A stretch of 64,000 bases of DNA from Lasiosphaeria ovina (taxonomy: Eukaryota > Ascomycota > Sordariomycetes > Sordariales > Lasiosphaeriaceae). The stretch spans positions 7,130,001-7,194,000 of the forward strand of contig JAULSN010000002.1 of the NCBI GenBank assembly GCA_033439765.1, written 5' to 3'. Positions 44,177 through 55,933 of this stretch are shown here, piece by piece. The translations under genes were made by a program, and so were the position numbers. The stretch's first letter is position 1. Each line of letters starts with the position of its first letter. The notes beneath the pieces were generated by a model. That model was not told where the DNA came from. It saw nothing but the letters and a program-made list of their open reading frames with translations, and did not search any database.

Positions 44177-46260
44177 TCACTCAGCAGCCGGTTCGACCGG
44201 CTTCGACTCTGGCTTCGGCGCAGCCTTGGCCGGAGGTGGCAACCTCACCCACCCCATGCACAAGGCCGTCACGAACGCGGCGCTCGCCGACCCGGTAGCT
44301 AGATATAAAACGTGGTTGAAGGTGTCGCTGTACGCCTGCTTGACGGGCTCCAGCAGCGCCTCAGGTACGGCCTGCCTGATCTGGGCGGCCGCGGCGCCGG
44401 CGGCGACAATTAGGTCGATGTCGGCCGACGGCGCGTACTGGGTCAGGAACCGGCGCAACTCGGTGCTGAAGACGACCTCGCCCAGCGACAGGAAGATCGA
44501 GGCGCTGAGGTTCTGGGCTAGCACCACCAGCGCGCTGGCCACGGACTGCTCCTCGCGGCGCACGCCGTTCTGCACCGCTAGTACGGGCACCTGGAAGCCG
44601 AACCCTTGCAGACCGAGCAGGATCTGGAAGCCGATGCGGCGTGAGCGGCTCGACGTGGGCGTCAGCGTCGTCGACAGGCCCGCGCCCAGCGCCGTGAAGA
44701 GGCCGCTGGCGAGCGCGAAGGGCGTGTAGTAGCCGATGCGGCCGATCAGGCCGCCCGTGATCATGGTGACGACGGTGTTGGTGCCGATGATGGGCAGCAT
44801 GTCGACGCCGCTCTGCACGGGCGTGGCGTCCTGCACGCTCTGGAACCAGATGGGGAAGTAGTAGGCCGTGGTCATGGTGCAGCCGATGAGGAAGGCCATG
44901 TTAAGGCATCCCGTCCACACGACGCGCCGCCGCAGCAGCCCCAGCGGGATCAGCGCGCCGGCGCCCACGCGGTACTCCCACGCCAGGAACACGAGCAGGT
45001 TGCCAAAGGACCCGCAGAACAGCCCGATGACGGTCGCGCTGGACCACGCGTACCGCACGCCGCCCCACTGCAGCGCGAGGATCAGCATGATCACGGTCGG
45101 CGCGAAGAGGGCAAAGCCGACAAGGTCGAATTTGTTGATGCGCTCAAGCACGGTCTGCTTGCCGTCGCCGGCCACGCGGTAGTTGGGGATTGGCACGATG
45201 ACGATGAACAGGGCGATCACGGCGCCGATGGGGAGATTGATATAGAAGCCTAGTGCGTCCTTGTTAGTTCCTGCCTTTCGCACCTCTCGTGGTGGCCTCT
45301 GGCAGAGGCCTAGGATTGCAAGGATTGCTGCTGGTTACTTACACCACCGCCAAGTTGCGTTCGATGTAAAAGCGCCGCCGATGAGCGGCCCCGCGAGCAG
45401 GCCGAAGAATGCCAAACCTATCAGCACACCTCTGAGTGCTGTTCCCCCCTTGGGCGTTAGATTGCAGTTCAACTCTTCCTTGTGTTCGCGGGAAACGGGG
45501 CAATGCTTACCGGCCTGTCTGGCAGGCGGCACGACCAGTGCAAGAACCGTGTAGCCGCCGTTGAGCAGCCCAGATGCCCCTATGCCTGCGATTGCGCGGC
45601 CACCAATGAGCATTGACGAGGACTGGGCGGCTCCGCAAATGGCAGAGCCGACTTCGAAAATGAAGAAAAAGGAGAGAAACGTCCACTGCGTGATGCCAAG
45701 TTAGGGCCATATTCCAGAGACAAGTGATGAGCAGCGGCTGAATGCCTACCTTGACGTTGAAGTAGCTGTAGATCTTCCCGCTAAGCGGCTGGCACGCGCA
45801 GCTGTTGGAAACAGTGTTAGCGACTCTCCTGCGCACGGGGTTCTCTCACTCGTTGTTTTGATGCAACGGCCATAGTCACAATGAAGCTCAAACTCAAACT
45901 CACTTGGTCATGAGGTACGCTGTGCCATACCAGCCGATGTCGTTCAAAGAATGAAACTCGCTAGTGATCGTCGGGACAGCCTGTCAAAAGTCAGTAATGT
46001 GCCAGAGATGAATTAGATGTCAATTCCTCGAGACTCACCGTCGCCACGATGGATGCGTCCAAGAGCATGAGAAAGACGGCAAATGTCAAACCCGCCAAGA
46101 CCAGAATCAGCTTCACCCCCGAAAGATACTCATGATCCCCAAACTGATTCTCGGGGTCTTCGGGCACATCCGAGCCTTGCTCCTTGGCCTCCGTCTTCTC
46201 CGGCGCATCGTCTGAGATGGCGGCGCCGTCGTTCTGGTCGCGGGACGGTCGCTCTGCCAT
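44177..46260 (-). CDS. MFS multidrug-type exporter (DHA family)
   Basis: Six exons, 46260-46039, 45980-45904, 45801-45750, 45685-45511, 45429-45343 and 45249-44177, all in frame, give 561 residues. A charged N-terminal tail is followed by about 14 hydrophobic segments. Motifs: LLDASIVAT in helix 1, IGGRAIAGIGASGL (motif B), LAGPLIGGAFT (antiporter motif C) and WRWCFYINLPIG after it. Drug:proton antiporters of this kind pump fungal metabolites out and give self-protection. Its place beside SDR, TF and PKS genes supports that role. Confidence 0.9.
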
Positions 46261-49200
46261 GGTGGGCGGTTATTTTTTCGGTGAAGCAGCGCAGAGACAG
46301 GCCAAAAATCGGGGTACGCGAGCCGGGTGGTTCCAACGGTGTTACTGGTGTGTGAGTGATGGGCAGAGCAGCGCAAGGTGATAGTGATGGATCACTGATG
46401 CAGAGACTGCCAAGGGCCAAGACTGTTGTTTATTGCGAGACGAACTGCAGACACTTTGCAGGTTTGACTGATTAATTGCCAAGCTGTCCCAGAGACCCAG
46501 ACCCAGGGTCCGACACGACACAGCAGCGGCAGCCTTGGGTGATGCTGGAAATGCTGGGACTCGGGAATGCTCCCGCTATTTTTTTCCCTTTTTTGCCAAT
46601 TCGGGTACACAACATAATGTACCCCGAGTAAGGGAGTCCCAAAGGGGATAGTCGTCTAAACGCCGCGGATTTAACGTACCAACCAGAGGCGTAGAACAAA
46701 ACGATGCGATGAGCGAGCCGGCCCACAGTAGCACGGGCGACCGTGCGTTTCCCGGTTGCCGCGGGTCGCCGCGGGTCTGTGCAATTTTTTGAGTTATGAC
46801 CAGACAGGCCACCTGCACCCTGCAGCCGATGGCGGGCTGTTGGTTAGATTAGCGGGTTACACATCATCGACAACTAAGGCAACCTTAAATCCACGGAGCT
46901 AAAACCCCCCCTCCACGGACCATGGAAAAGGGTGGAAAGCTTGTCTTCTCTTGCACGGGCAACACGTGTATCCTTGTTGCAATGCTGCAGGGCTGAGGCG
47001 ACAAAATTCCCGATGGGAGATGGTTAACCCTCAAATGTGGGGTACCTACTCCTTTTAGCCCTTACTAATTTCCTACATTTGCACCGTTCAAGTGCGGGGT
47101 TCCCAAAACTCGGCCAAAGTTGCAACCACGAAGGGGTTGAGTCATCATCCCACCATCAAGCCACGCAATGCACGGTTCAGATAAGGTACTCAAGCCGTTA
47201 GGCAGGAATCGGACCTCCCGTTATTCCAGCAGCGCTGCGGGTTTGGCGTATCTGGGAGGTGTATTTTAGTGGATGCGCCACCGCGGGTGGCGCCGGGCCT
47301 TTATGCCAATCCTTTTCTAGCGCCCGGTGATCGGCTCGACTTTCCCGGCACCAAGCCTCTCTCAGTAAAGAATCTTCAATCGGCATGTCTCACATTCAGC
47401 TCTCGATGGGTATTTGGTCGGCCTCGGCCATTCAAGTCGGTCTCGCGCCGTAATTGGCTTCGGGGGCATTCAGTTCGGCCGCCGATCTCCGCTGAGATCG
47501 TCCAATTACGGAGTACAGCGCTTCAAATCCGGCCGCGGATCGCTGGCCGGCCTCGAAAAACAATTTCTCATCACGAACCCGATGGTTTGAGGGCGTTTTC
47601 CCAATATCGAACATCGGTGAAGTAGTGGTGTGGAAGGAAGTCGGTTTGCTGCTTCGGGTGGACCCCCCCCCCCCCCCCCCCGGGCTGACCGGCAAGAATT
47701 GGTGCGTGGAGTTTTCAAGCAGTCCATCCATGGATTTTATGGGCTCAGTGCATCGGGTTGCTTAGATCCCCGCGGACTTAACCGCAGCCCGTTTCCAGGG
47801 GTACGAGGGCAGCAAGAATCCTATCGCTTCCACGTTTCTTCGACTCGGATCCCCCCCTGCGCCGCTAAGCGACTGCAGGGCAGATGGGCTCTGGCGCTCT
47901 TACTGGCGGAGCTGTGAGGTACGCGTTTGTATTATTGAATGTTTGGCTGAGGCGAAGCAAGTTGTCGGGGGAAGCATGCAGGACGTAATCGATCCTATGG
48001 GAAGGCTCGTATTCCCTTCCTATATGTGGAATATTCAGTATATTTCTGACACTGAGTAAATCCTGCTACCGCTGTGCGGCAGGCTCGCTTGGGGCAACCT
48101 GCCTCTTTGTGTCTGTAGATTCGTGGGTAGGACGCAAATACTATTTCGTTACTGCTCGGATGACTGACAGTCTGACACGGCCGAACAATCTTGCCGCCGT
48201 GGCATCGCCTGCAGGTGCCAGGAAGCGAAAGCGGGATTGGACAACGCACTCAAAGTCGTGAGCATTCCACGCGAATCGAGTAGGAACTCGGGCGCAACAA
48301 CCAGGGCAAGTACGTATCTTGACATCCATCGTACAAAACACGCAATCGTCTATCTCTCCAATGCCCCGATGAGGCAGTGATAGTGTTGAGGATTTCTCAC
48401 CTCTCGACTATTGGCCACGATCGGAATTTCGGAATTCACCGGTCGCCCGACCTGTAGCCGCCTGCAGGCCCATCAAAACCCCTCTTTTTTTGCCGAGAAA
48501 GCAGCTTCGGGCTCAAAGTCGCTACGGTGACACTCTCGTGCGAGCTCAGCCAGCCAGCCAGCCTTATGCCCTGTCCCTGTCCATGTCCCGTGTGCAGTTT
48601 TCAGTGTCTATCAGGCAAGTGCCTAAAACAACTCCCCCCCCAATTAGGTTATCACTGATTAGCAAGTGCAGCAATTGCTTGGTAAAGGTGTGGCATTTCT
48701 CTGATGCCCAGACTCGTACATGTACGCGTCAGTGGGTTTTAGTGACCAACGGTGCACTGGTGCAGCACCCTCACGCTTCATCAAGGTAGCCAAGATGGCG
48801 AGCTTATTATTTTTCACACCACCAACGTGCAGGCTGGCTGCAATATTCTTGCCGTATCGGGTGGCTTGGGTCTCTGGGCGCTGCGGGTTTACCCTGACGT
48901 AAGGTTTCGGGAAAGCTAAACGGCGAATGGGACCAGCGGCCGGGGGGTCCCCGGCTGGCAAGCACACAGCAGGAGGAGTAGGACAAAGACTTGGCTGGCC
49001 CGTCCTCTCTGTGCTCCACGTTACATACAATCAGACAGTTACATTGACCCGAACATGGCGTATCCTTGGTGCATTTGCATGCCAACAGATAGGTAGGTAG
49101 GTATACCTATCTCCCTAGCTCCTGATCCGCAGTAGTGTAGAGCTCCGAATCTGGCTAACGGCCGCCTACCTACCTCGGTGTCGTGGCCGAATATAAATGA

Positions 49201-49419
49201 AACATAGCACCAGCCCTGCGGTATGATCCAGACGGGAGAGTACAGGCTAATATATAATAAGATTTCCAGTGCGTCCTCTCCGTCCGTACCCGTACCCCGT
49301 GTATCCCGCCGTGGCCGCTACCCTGAGTCAGAAGCCAAGTCGTTGCTGCGATGCCAGATGGCAGAGTCACCTGGTAGGGTCGCTGTTTATGCCATTTCCA
49401 TGTACTGCAAGGCGCTTTG
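46261..49419. other. Long gene-poor region with a 19-base C run
   Basis: Over 3.1 kb between the divergent MFS and Myb genes. I found no frame with motifs or sensible splicing. It contains C19 at 47663-47681 and a palindromic TAGGTAGGTATACCTATC at 49091-49109. The first few hundred bases next to 46260 should be the MFS promoter. Confidence 0.45.
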
Positions 49420-51118
49420 ATGGAGAGCCGCGTCAGGAGAAGCTGGACGGCAAAGGAGGATGCGTTGCTTCGCAGGTCGGTGCAGAAAGGTGAGTGACGT
49501 TGCGCGTGCGCTACTCTACTTCTAGATGCAACAGCGAGAACCCTTATGTCCGCGGACGAATTGCTCACAGTAAACTCCGTGAAGAACTGGACAACAAACG
49601 GCCCCTCCTCTGGCGCGAACTGGCCAAGCACATCCCCGGCCGGTCGAACAAAGACTGCCGCAAGCGGTGGTGGAACAGCCTGGCCGGATCGACAGCAAAG
49701 GGGGCCTGGTCGCCAGAGGAAGACAGGCGGCTGATTGAGGCCGTGGAGAAGTATGGCACCAACAACTGGATGAAGGTGGCCGGGGCCGTCGGCACCCGCT
49801 GCGGCGACCAGTGCTCGGGTCACTGGCGGCATGTCTTGAATCCCAACATCAACTACTGTGATTGGACGCCCGAAGAGGTGAGTCGGCAGCGGCCATCATG
49901 CCCCTCCCCGAGCAGTGAGAAAAAAAACGGTGCCGTGACCGCCACCCGCCTGTCCACACCGCTAACCACCGACGGCGTCAGGACAAACGGCTGCTGGATG
50001 CAATCCGCATCTACGGCACCAACTGGTCTACCATTGCGTCGTTCCACACCCCGGAGCGGACGACGCTGGCACTCAAAAACCAGTACTGGAAGCTACGGCA
50101 GCGCAGCCAAAAGGCGGGCAAGGCATGCCCCGCTAGGCCCGACGGCTCGGAGTCGTCGCCCAGCGGCACCGAGACCCCCGCGGTAGGAACGGGGGCGCAA
50201 ACGGCAAACAAGACGATTCAGACGCCATCTGTCTCCAGTAATGACGACGACGACGACGATGAGGAGAACGTGCAGGCAGCAAACCCGAACGACCAGAGCG
50301 AGACGGAGGGGCCAGACGCAGACGTGGACATGCACGCCAATGAGTACGAGCAGCAGGCAGATCCTAACTGCTGGCTCGGCGACTGGCCAGGGCAAAAGCT
50401 GGTATCGTCCAAATCCTTAGTACCACTCACACCCCTGTGGACAGGATATCATGCAAAGACGGGTCGCATCAAGAGCGGTGAGACGTGGATGAAGGGTCTG
50501 GACGAGGAGGGCCTGGACGATGGCGGCCTTAGCGGAGACAGCAGTGCGACACCGCTGTACACGGTCGCAGGCGAGCCGTATGCGAGCGGGCCGCTCGAGA
50601 ATCAGAGGCCAGACCAGCTTGCCCACCACACTCACACCCACACACACAGTCACTCGGCCGCAGACGACGACGCCATGTACCTGTATCTGGCAAACCTGGA
50701 TGACAGCTTCCCGCAGTATAGCCCAGCGCACCTGGCAATGCCACCACTGCCACCAATCACCACCACTGCGGCGCCGCTGGCGACCGAAGGGGAAATGCCG
50801 ATGTCGATCAACCTGAGCCCCGTCAGCCTGGCCCTGGACCCCATGTTGGGGATTACTCATAGTCACACCCACGGCCACGGCCACGCCCACACCGCATCTG
50901 TGTCTTCTGCGGGGGACGACAAGGGCGGCAGGGCTTCCACTCCGTCGTCGGCGCGCAACAAGAGCAACAAGACGGCGCAGGGTGGCGGCGACACGGCCGA
51001 TACGCTCTCGCACAGCGTGTCCATCAAGTTCTCGTGCACTACGGGTCAGCTGAGCAACATCATGTCGCTGCTGGCCAGCACGGGCCTGCCTGTGAACATG
51101 AAGATCGACACGGAGTAG
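49420..51118 (+). CDS. Myb-like DNA-binding protein, three Myb repeats
   Basis: Three exons, 49420-49475, 49571-49877 and 49982-51118, give 499 residues. The first intron (donor CAG|GTCGGT, acceptor CACAG) was chosen because it joins WTAKEDALLR to SKLREELDNKRPLLWREL in frame with the spacing of related fungal Myb proteins. Repeat 1 ends GRSNKDCRKRWWN; repeat 2 WSPEEDRRLIEAVEKYG to WRHVLNP; repeat 3 WTPEE (intron) DKRLLDAIRIYGTNW to KNQYWKLR. The C-terminal half is acidic and low-complexity with His-rich runs (HTHTHTHSHS; HSHTHGHGHAH). It probably binds DNA; whether it regulates the cluster or just lies in it is open. Confidence 0.83.
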
Positions 51119-51833
51119 TCTGCCTAGTTAATAGGCTAGACTTAAAATTCTTGTCCTGATAGATAGAGCATCACGACGATGATGATCGAGCAGATGATGA
51201 TGATCAGACCAATCTCCAATCTAGACGTACATTTGCATTCATTGCCTTCCTGAGTTCCAGTCTAGTGCCATTTGTAGATTTGAACCGCGTCTGCATGGCG
51301 GCCATGCCGTGTCTGACTCTGCCGCCTCTTGGCTGTCTAGTTCCTTGGCGGTAGTTGAAAGTCGCTCGGAAGCCGTCCGAAATTCGTGTCGGTACCTGAA
51401 TTTGGCGTGCTTGGCTGGTACTTGGCGCAAGGTTGGTGGAGAGCCGCACGCTAACCTTGAATATGGATAAAATTGCCGTCTCTTCCAACATCCATGTATC
51501 CTCAAAGGCTTGGCACCTCCAGCTTTGCTGAGGTGTGGTGGAAAAGTGCCTTCCCTCCCCCAACGCAACCAACAAACTTGCGTCGGGTCGCTCCTGCATC
51601 TCCAAGCCACGGATCCTTGGCACCTTCACACCGTCCCCGACTCGCTCGCTCCTGCCCTCCACACTGGCACATTGCAACTCCGGCCAGATCTCCCCCGCCG
51701 ACCCCCAGGCTCCAGCACACCCACCGAGATAACCTAATCTCGGCCTCCCTTCCAGCCCACCCACCCTTGCCAACACCCGCCTCCACCTGCATAGACCTCT
51801 CCACCTTCAACCTTCCCAATTCGGGTCCCGGCC
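51119..51833. other. Intergenic between converging Myb and MBL genes
   Basis: About 700 bases, C-rich from 51470 on. No supported gene; frames of 70-190 residues here lack motifs. Confidence 0.45.
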
Positions 51834-53051
51834 CTACTCTTGCACGTCGATCGCGCCCCCAAAATCCTTGCAGAACAGCCACCTGGTCTCGGACCCCAGC
51901 CCTCTTGCCCGCCACCCATTGATTTCGCGCGGAAACAGGTCAATGCGGCCGAGAATCGACTCGTCGTGAGCCAAAATCACAAACACATTGTCCGCTGCGT
52001 CCATCTCGGCAATCTTGCGCACTGTCTCCATGGCCGCCGGCCGGTCTGGGAACAGCACCGGCGACACCACGAAGAAGGGCTCGGCCGCGTCGCCGTTGCG
52101 CTGCACACGCTGAAACGCCTCGCCCGGACACGCACAGACGCCGCGGCTACTCGCGGTCGCTGTCGCTGTCGGCTGCTTCTGCGCCATGTCCAATTCCATT
52201 TGCACCGGCAGCGGCAGGTACGCACTCGGTCGCAGCACGCCCGGGTGGTGACAAGCGTCGGCGCCCATGAAGACGAACGAGTCCTCGCCGTCTCCCGCTG
52301 TCACGCGCGCCAGCGCCGTGATGTGGCCAACGCTATGGCCCGGCGCGTCGAGCAGGTAGAAGGACCCGTCGCCAAAGTAGTCAAAGGCGTCGAAGCGGCC
52401 GACTCGCAGCGGGCGCACCGAGAAGTCAATCTCGCGCACCTCTCGCCCTGCCATGTCGGCGTCGAGCACCATGGCGTCCGGATTGCGCGGGTATCCCGGC
52501 CAGCACACCTTCGGCACGCCCGGTCCGACGACGAGCGCCGTCGACACCGGGAAGGTGGACGGGTCGCCGATGTGGTCGAAGTGGTGGTGTGACCAGATGA
52601 CGGCCTCGATGTCGGTGCTGCGGACCGCGGCAGCGGCGGTGTCGGTGTCAACGGCATTGGCGTGCGCGTCCAGGATCTCGGACACGTTCTTCTCAGTGTG
52701 GCATTGCGTCGTACGGCGGATCAGGTCGACCGTCTTGGGGGCGTAGTTGTCCCAGTCGCGCCGGACGCCCAGGTCGAACAGCACGTGGCGGTCGCCGTGC
52801 GAGACGAGGAAGCAGTAGATGGGCACGTGGATGCCGTCGAACCCTTTCATCGCCGGGCGCCAGAACAAGGGCGGGTCGAGGAACAGCGACGTCGTTCTAA
52901 GGCCCTGGTTGAGCTCTGCCAGACGCGAGATCACAAAAAATGTGTCGGTAACTTACGAGTCGATCACCTTCACCGTCACCGTCGCGGACGAGGACGGGAT
53001 GTTCAACGGTGGAGGCGTCATGGGACGTGTCAGGCACGCGGAGGAGGCCAT
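51834..53051 (-). CDS. Metallo-beta-lactamase-fold hydrolase (lactonase-like); N-terminal join unresolved
   Basis: The main exon (about 52915-51834) encodes a full active site: SHHHFDHIGD (HxHxDH), APGHSVGH, MGADACHHPG and LAHDES, as in the AHL-lactonase-like MBL group, which opens lactones or cleaves esters with two metals. A probable first exon at 53051-52957 (MASSACLTRP to VKVIDS, donor GTAAGT) fits the family start, but splicing to the nearest acceptor (CAG before 52915) leaves the frame off by one. Alternatives: donor AAG|GTGATC joined at 52913, or a start at ATG 52850. Sits between the Myb gene and the P450/NR-PKS pair, so a late pathway step is plausible. Confidence 0.72.
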
Positions 53052-53450
53052 GGTCATGGATGTCGTCACAAATTTTGCAATTGTTGGATTGCTTGTGATG
53101 CTGCCAAGATGCCAAGACCCGAGTCTCACCAAATCACCAACACAGCGGTCGGGGATGGCTTATATACGGTCACCAAGGTACCTGCACCTACAACAGCCCC
53201 CGGCGGCACGGTGTAGTCACCCGGGGTATAGTCCTGTCAGCCTACCCAGGGTTTCAGCTAAGGCCCAGAGTTGGCAACAACGTCACGCCCGACCCTTGCA
53301 TCCACGAACCACGACTCACTCAGACTCAGGGCCGCACGAAGTATCTGATTGCATGTCATTTCAGAAATCTCTCTTTTTTTAAGACTGGAGTACCTAGGTA
53401 ACTACATTCCATCATTTCCCCAAGTCCCTCATGCTCGCAGTCACAATACT
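53052..53450. other. Intergenic upstream of MBL gene, 3' side of P450
   Basis: About 400 bases, no gene. TACCTAGGTA, a perfect palindrome, is at 53391-53400. GGCTTATATACGG at 53157-53169 lies about 110 bases before the MBL start on the minus strand and reads as a TATA-like element there. Confidence 0.4.
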
Positions 53451-55392
53451 TTACGCAGAGACCACGACCGTCTTCTTTTCAGATTCGGTCTCTACGCGTC
53501 TCCTTGCCTTCACATCAATGCCGTACTGGCGGAAGAACCAGTGGTTCTCCACCACATACCTCTTGTGGTCGATGAGGTCAAACTGGAGGGTGTTAGAGTC
53601 ACTGCAATGCCCACATGTAGCTCGTTCACGTACCTCGTATCGCAGCACCAAGGCTGGGACGATCTTCTTCAGCTCCAACATGGCAATGTGCCGTCCGAGG
53701 CAGACTCGTCTTCCGGCGCCGAACTAGATAATTGCCACACCGGTCAGTCATGACGGGTTTCAACCTGGAATTTGATTGTGAAGACTCTCAGGGTTGCGTT
53801 AGTATGATTGTCTCGAGACTCACCGACATGATGGCCGCCTCGCGCCTCTGTCGCAGCTCCTTGGGCACCATCCAGCGGTCGGGGTTCCAGATCTCGGCAT
53901 CCTCGCCGAACGTGGGGACGTGCCTGTTGGCCACGTACGGGCTCATGCCGAGCACGGTGCCCTCGGGGAAGAAGTTTCCGCCGATGGCGATACCACCCTT
54001 GGGCACTACACGCTCGAGCGGCAGGCAGAAGGGCGGGTGCATGCGCAGGCCCTCCTGGATGACGGCGTCAAGATACGGCAGGTCGCAGACGTCTTTCCAC
54101 GACGGGTACGGCTTGGTCAGACCACCCTCGGCCGTGCGGTCGGCCTCGAGTAGCTCTGCCCGCAGGCGGTTCAGCGTGTCCGGGTACGCAAGCAGGTTGA
54201 ACCAGACCGTCTTCATGATGATGGCGGTCGAGTCGGAGCCGGCGATGACGTTGGAGAAGGTCCACGCCGTGACGCACCACGGCGGCAGGCTCGCGTTGTT
54301 GGTCGTGAGCTCAAAGAACTGCGAGAGCATGTCGCGGTCGCCCCGGCCGTGGTCAGCGCCCTTTCCGGTGATGCGCGCCGCTTTCCGATCGGCAATGTGC
54401 TTGGCGACGAGACCCAGAATGGTGAATCCCGACGCTGAGCGAAATGTGGCCATGAAATTGCTCTTGTTCCAGATCTCGTCGAACCAGGGGATTTGCGTAT
54501 ACTGCCATTTTGGTCAGCTTGTACGAAATCAACATGTGACTGTCTTTTTGATTCAATACTCACCGGCGCGGCTCTCTTCATATACTGCCAGATGGTGCTC
54601 AGCATGCTATTCACATCCCTGCCCTCTTCCAGAAAGCCGTAGCGCTTGGAAAAGGTCAGGGTTCCCATGACGTCGAAGGCAAAGTACTGCAGCCACTCTG
54701 AGAGGTCAAAGACGACGCCCGAGTCGACAAAGCGCTTGTCCAGCTGCTCCATCATGACCGAGATGGTCTTGTCCACAAAGACCTCGAGCGGCAGCGTGTT
54801 GGACATGGAGAAGAGCGGCGCGATGGGTGACTTGATCTTCTTGTGCAGCTCCTCGTCGCGCGTGTTGAACACGGCCGGAAGAGCGCCGCCCGTACGCGTG
54901 AACGGCATCAAGACACGGTAGAAGTCGCTCTGTTCACAGACAAACAACAAACACACATTATCGTCTCAGTTATCGAGTTCTACTGCAATTCTCTTTGATT
55001 TCTTTCTCTTTGGTACGAGTGTCTCTCACCTTAGGAAACCCCGGGCGTATGGGATACAGCTGCGGGATCCAGGCTGGGTTGCCTAGCGACACCATGTTGG
55101 GAGCGAACCGCACGACCTCGCCATACTTGGTGTGCATGTCGCGGTGGATCTCGTGCGAGCGGCCCGTCGTCACCCACAGCACACGCTGAATATTTGTGAA
55201 GTTTGCCCAGATCGGGCCCGGGACATGGCGCAGCCGCCACCAGACGCGGAAGAGGTGCAGCGCGATGCCCGACGCCGCGAGGGTTAGGAGCAGCGGCACG
55301 ATGGGGAGGCCGCGGAGCTGCGGCGGCAGCGACAGCGGCGGGAGCTGTATCCCATGGGCCGCTGGCATACCGGAAGACGAATCCATGCCCAT
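53451..55392 (-). CDS. Cytochrome P450, pisatin-demethylase-like
   Basis: Five exons, 55392-55030, 54929-54564, 54501-53824, 53723-53634 and 53582-53451, all in phase 0, give 542 residues. A hydrophobic anchor ([18 protein letters not shown]) is followed by [17 protein letters not shown]-helix AGSDST, ExxR as EGLR with MHPP, heme loop [11 protein letters not shown]. It is a homologue of the P450 at 21661-23401: the first intron falls after GFPK here and GFLK there, and another before IPWFDE or MPWLDW. Start at ATGGGCATG (55392). Divergent from the NR-PKS with 541 bases between, so probably co-regulated tailoring. Confidence 0.88.
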
Positions 55393-55933
55393 TTGCGATT
55401 TGATGGGTGACAATGGTATTGTGGTTATGAGAAATGTTCACCAAGCTTGGTATTCAGTGAGTTCGAAGTTGAGGCAAATGGGATTCAGCTTCGGCGACCA
55501 GGACATACCTAAAGTGTGGCACTTGTGAAGATCAAACGCTAATCCAAAGAGTTTTTGAAGCCCAGTTCTCTACTTTCCTCCATTCAGTCTCGACGTGAGA
55601 CGGAGGCTGTCGGGAGGGGCGACACCGAGTATTATTCCGTGGTGGCCTGTTCGGCGGGTCCCGAGTGTAGGGTTGAGGTGGCCAAGTGAGCCGACCAAAG
55701 CCCCGAGTAGACCCAATGGGACCTACTCGCAGTCAGCCCTGTCTTACCAAGCGGCTGAAGGAAAGGCGCTTCAGACTCGAAACACGCGTTGCTGTGCCAA
55801 AACGCCGGGTGCAGTCGTTGAAGTATATTCAGGCCGGCTTGTCTCTGCTGACGACGTTCCAGCCGGATACTGATGGCATGCTGTGCCATTATCGAACCAC
55901 TTCTCTGATTTTTCAACAAAACATCTGGTCAAG
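55393..55933. promoter_or_regulatory. Bidirectional promoter region of P450 and NR-PKS
   Basis: 541 bases between two outward starts with no convincing frame. CGG/CCG triplets are frequent (for example near 55599-55650), which could serve a Zn2Cys6 regulator, but no clear inverted pair stands out. Confidence 0.45.

Noticed and set aside
47630..47917. Plus-strand frame of 95 codons with a proline run
   Set aside because: The prolines come only from the C19 homopolymer; no family features.
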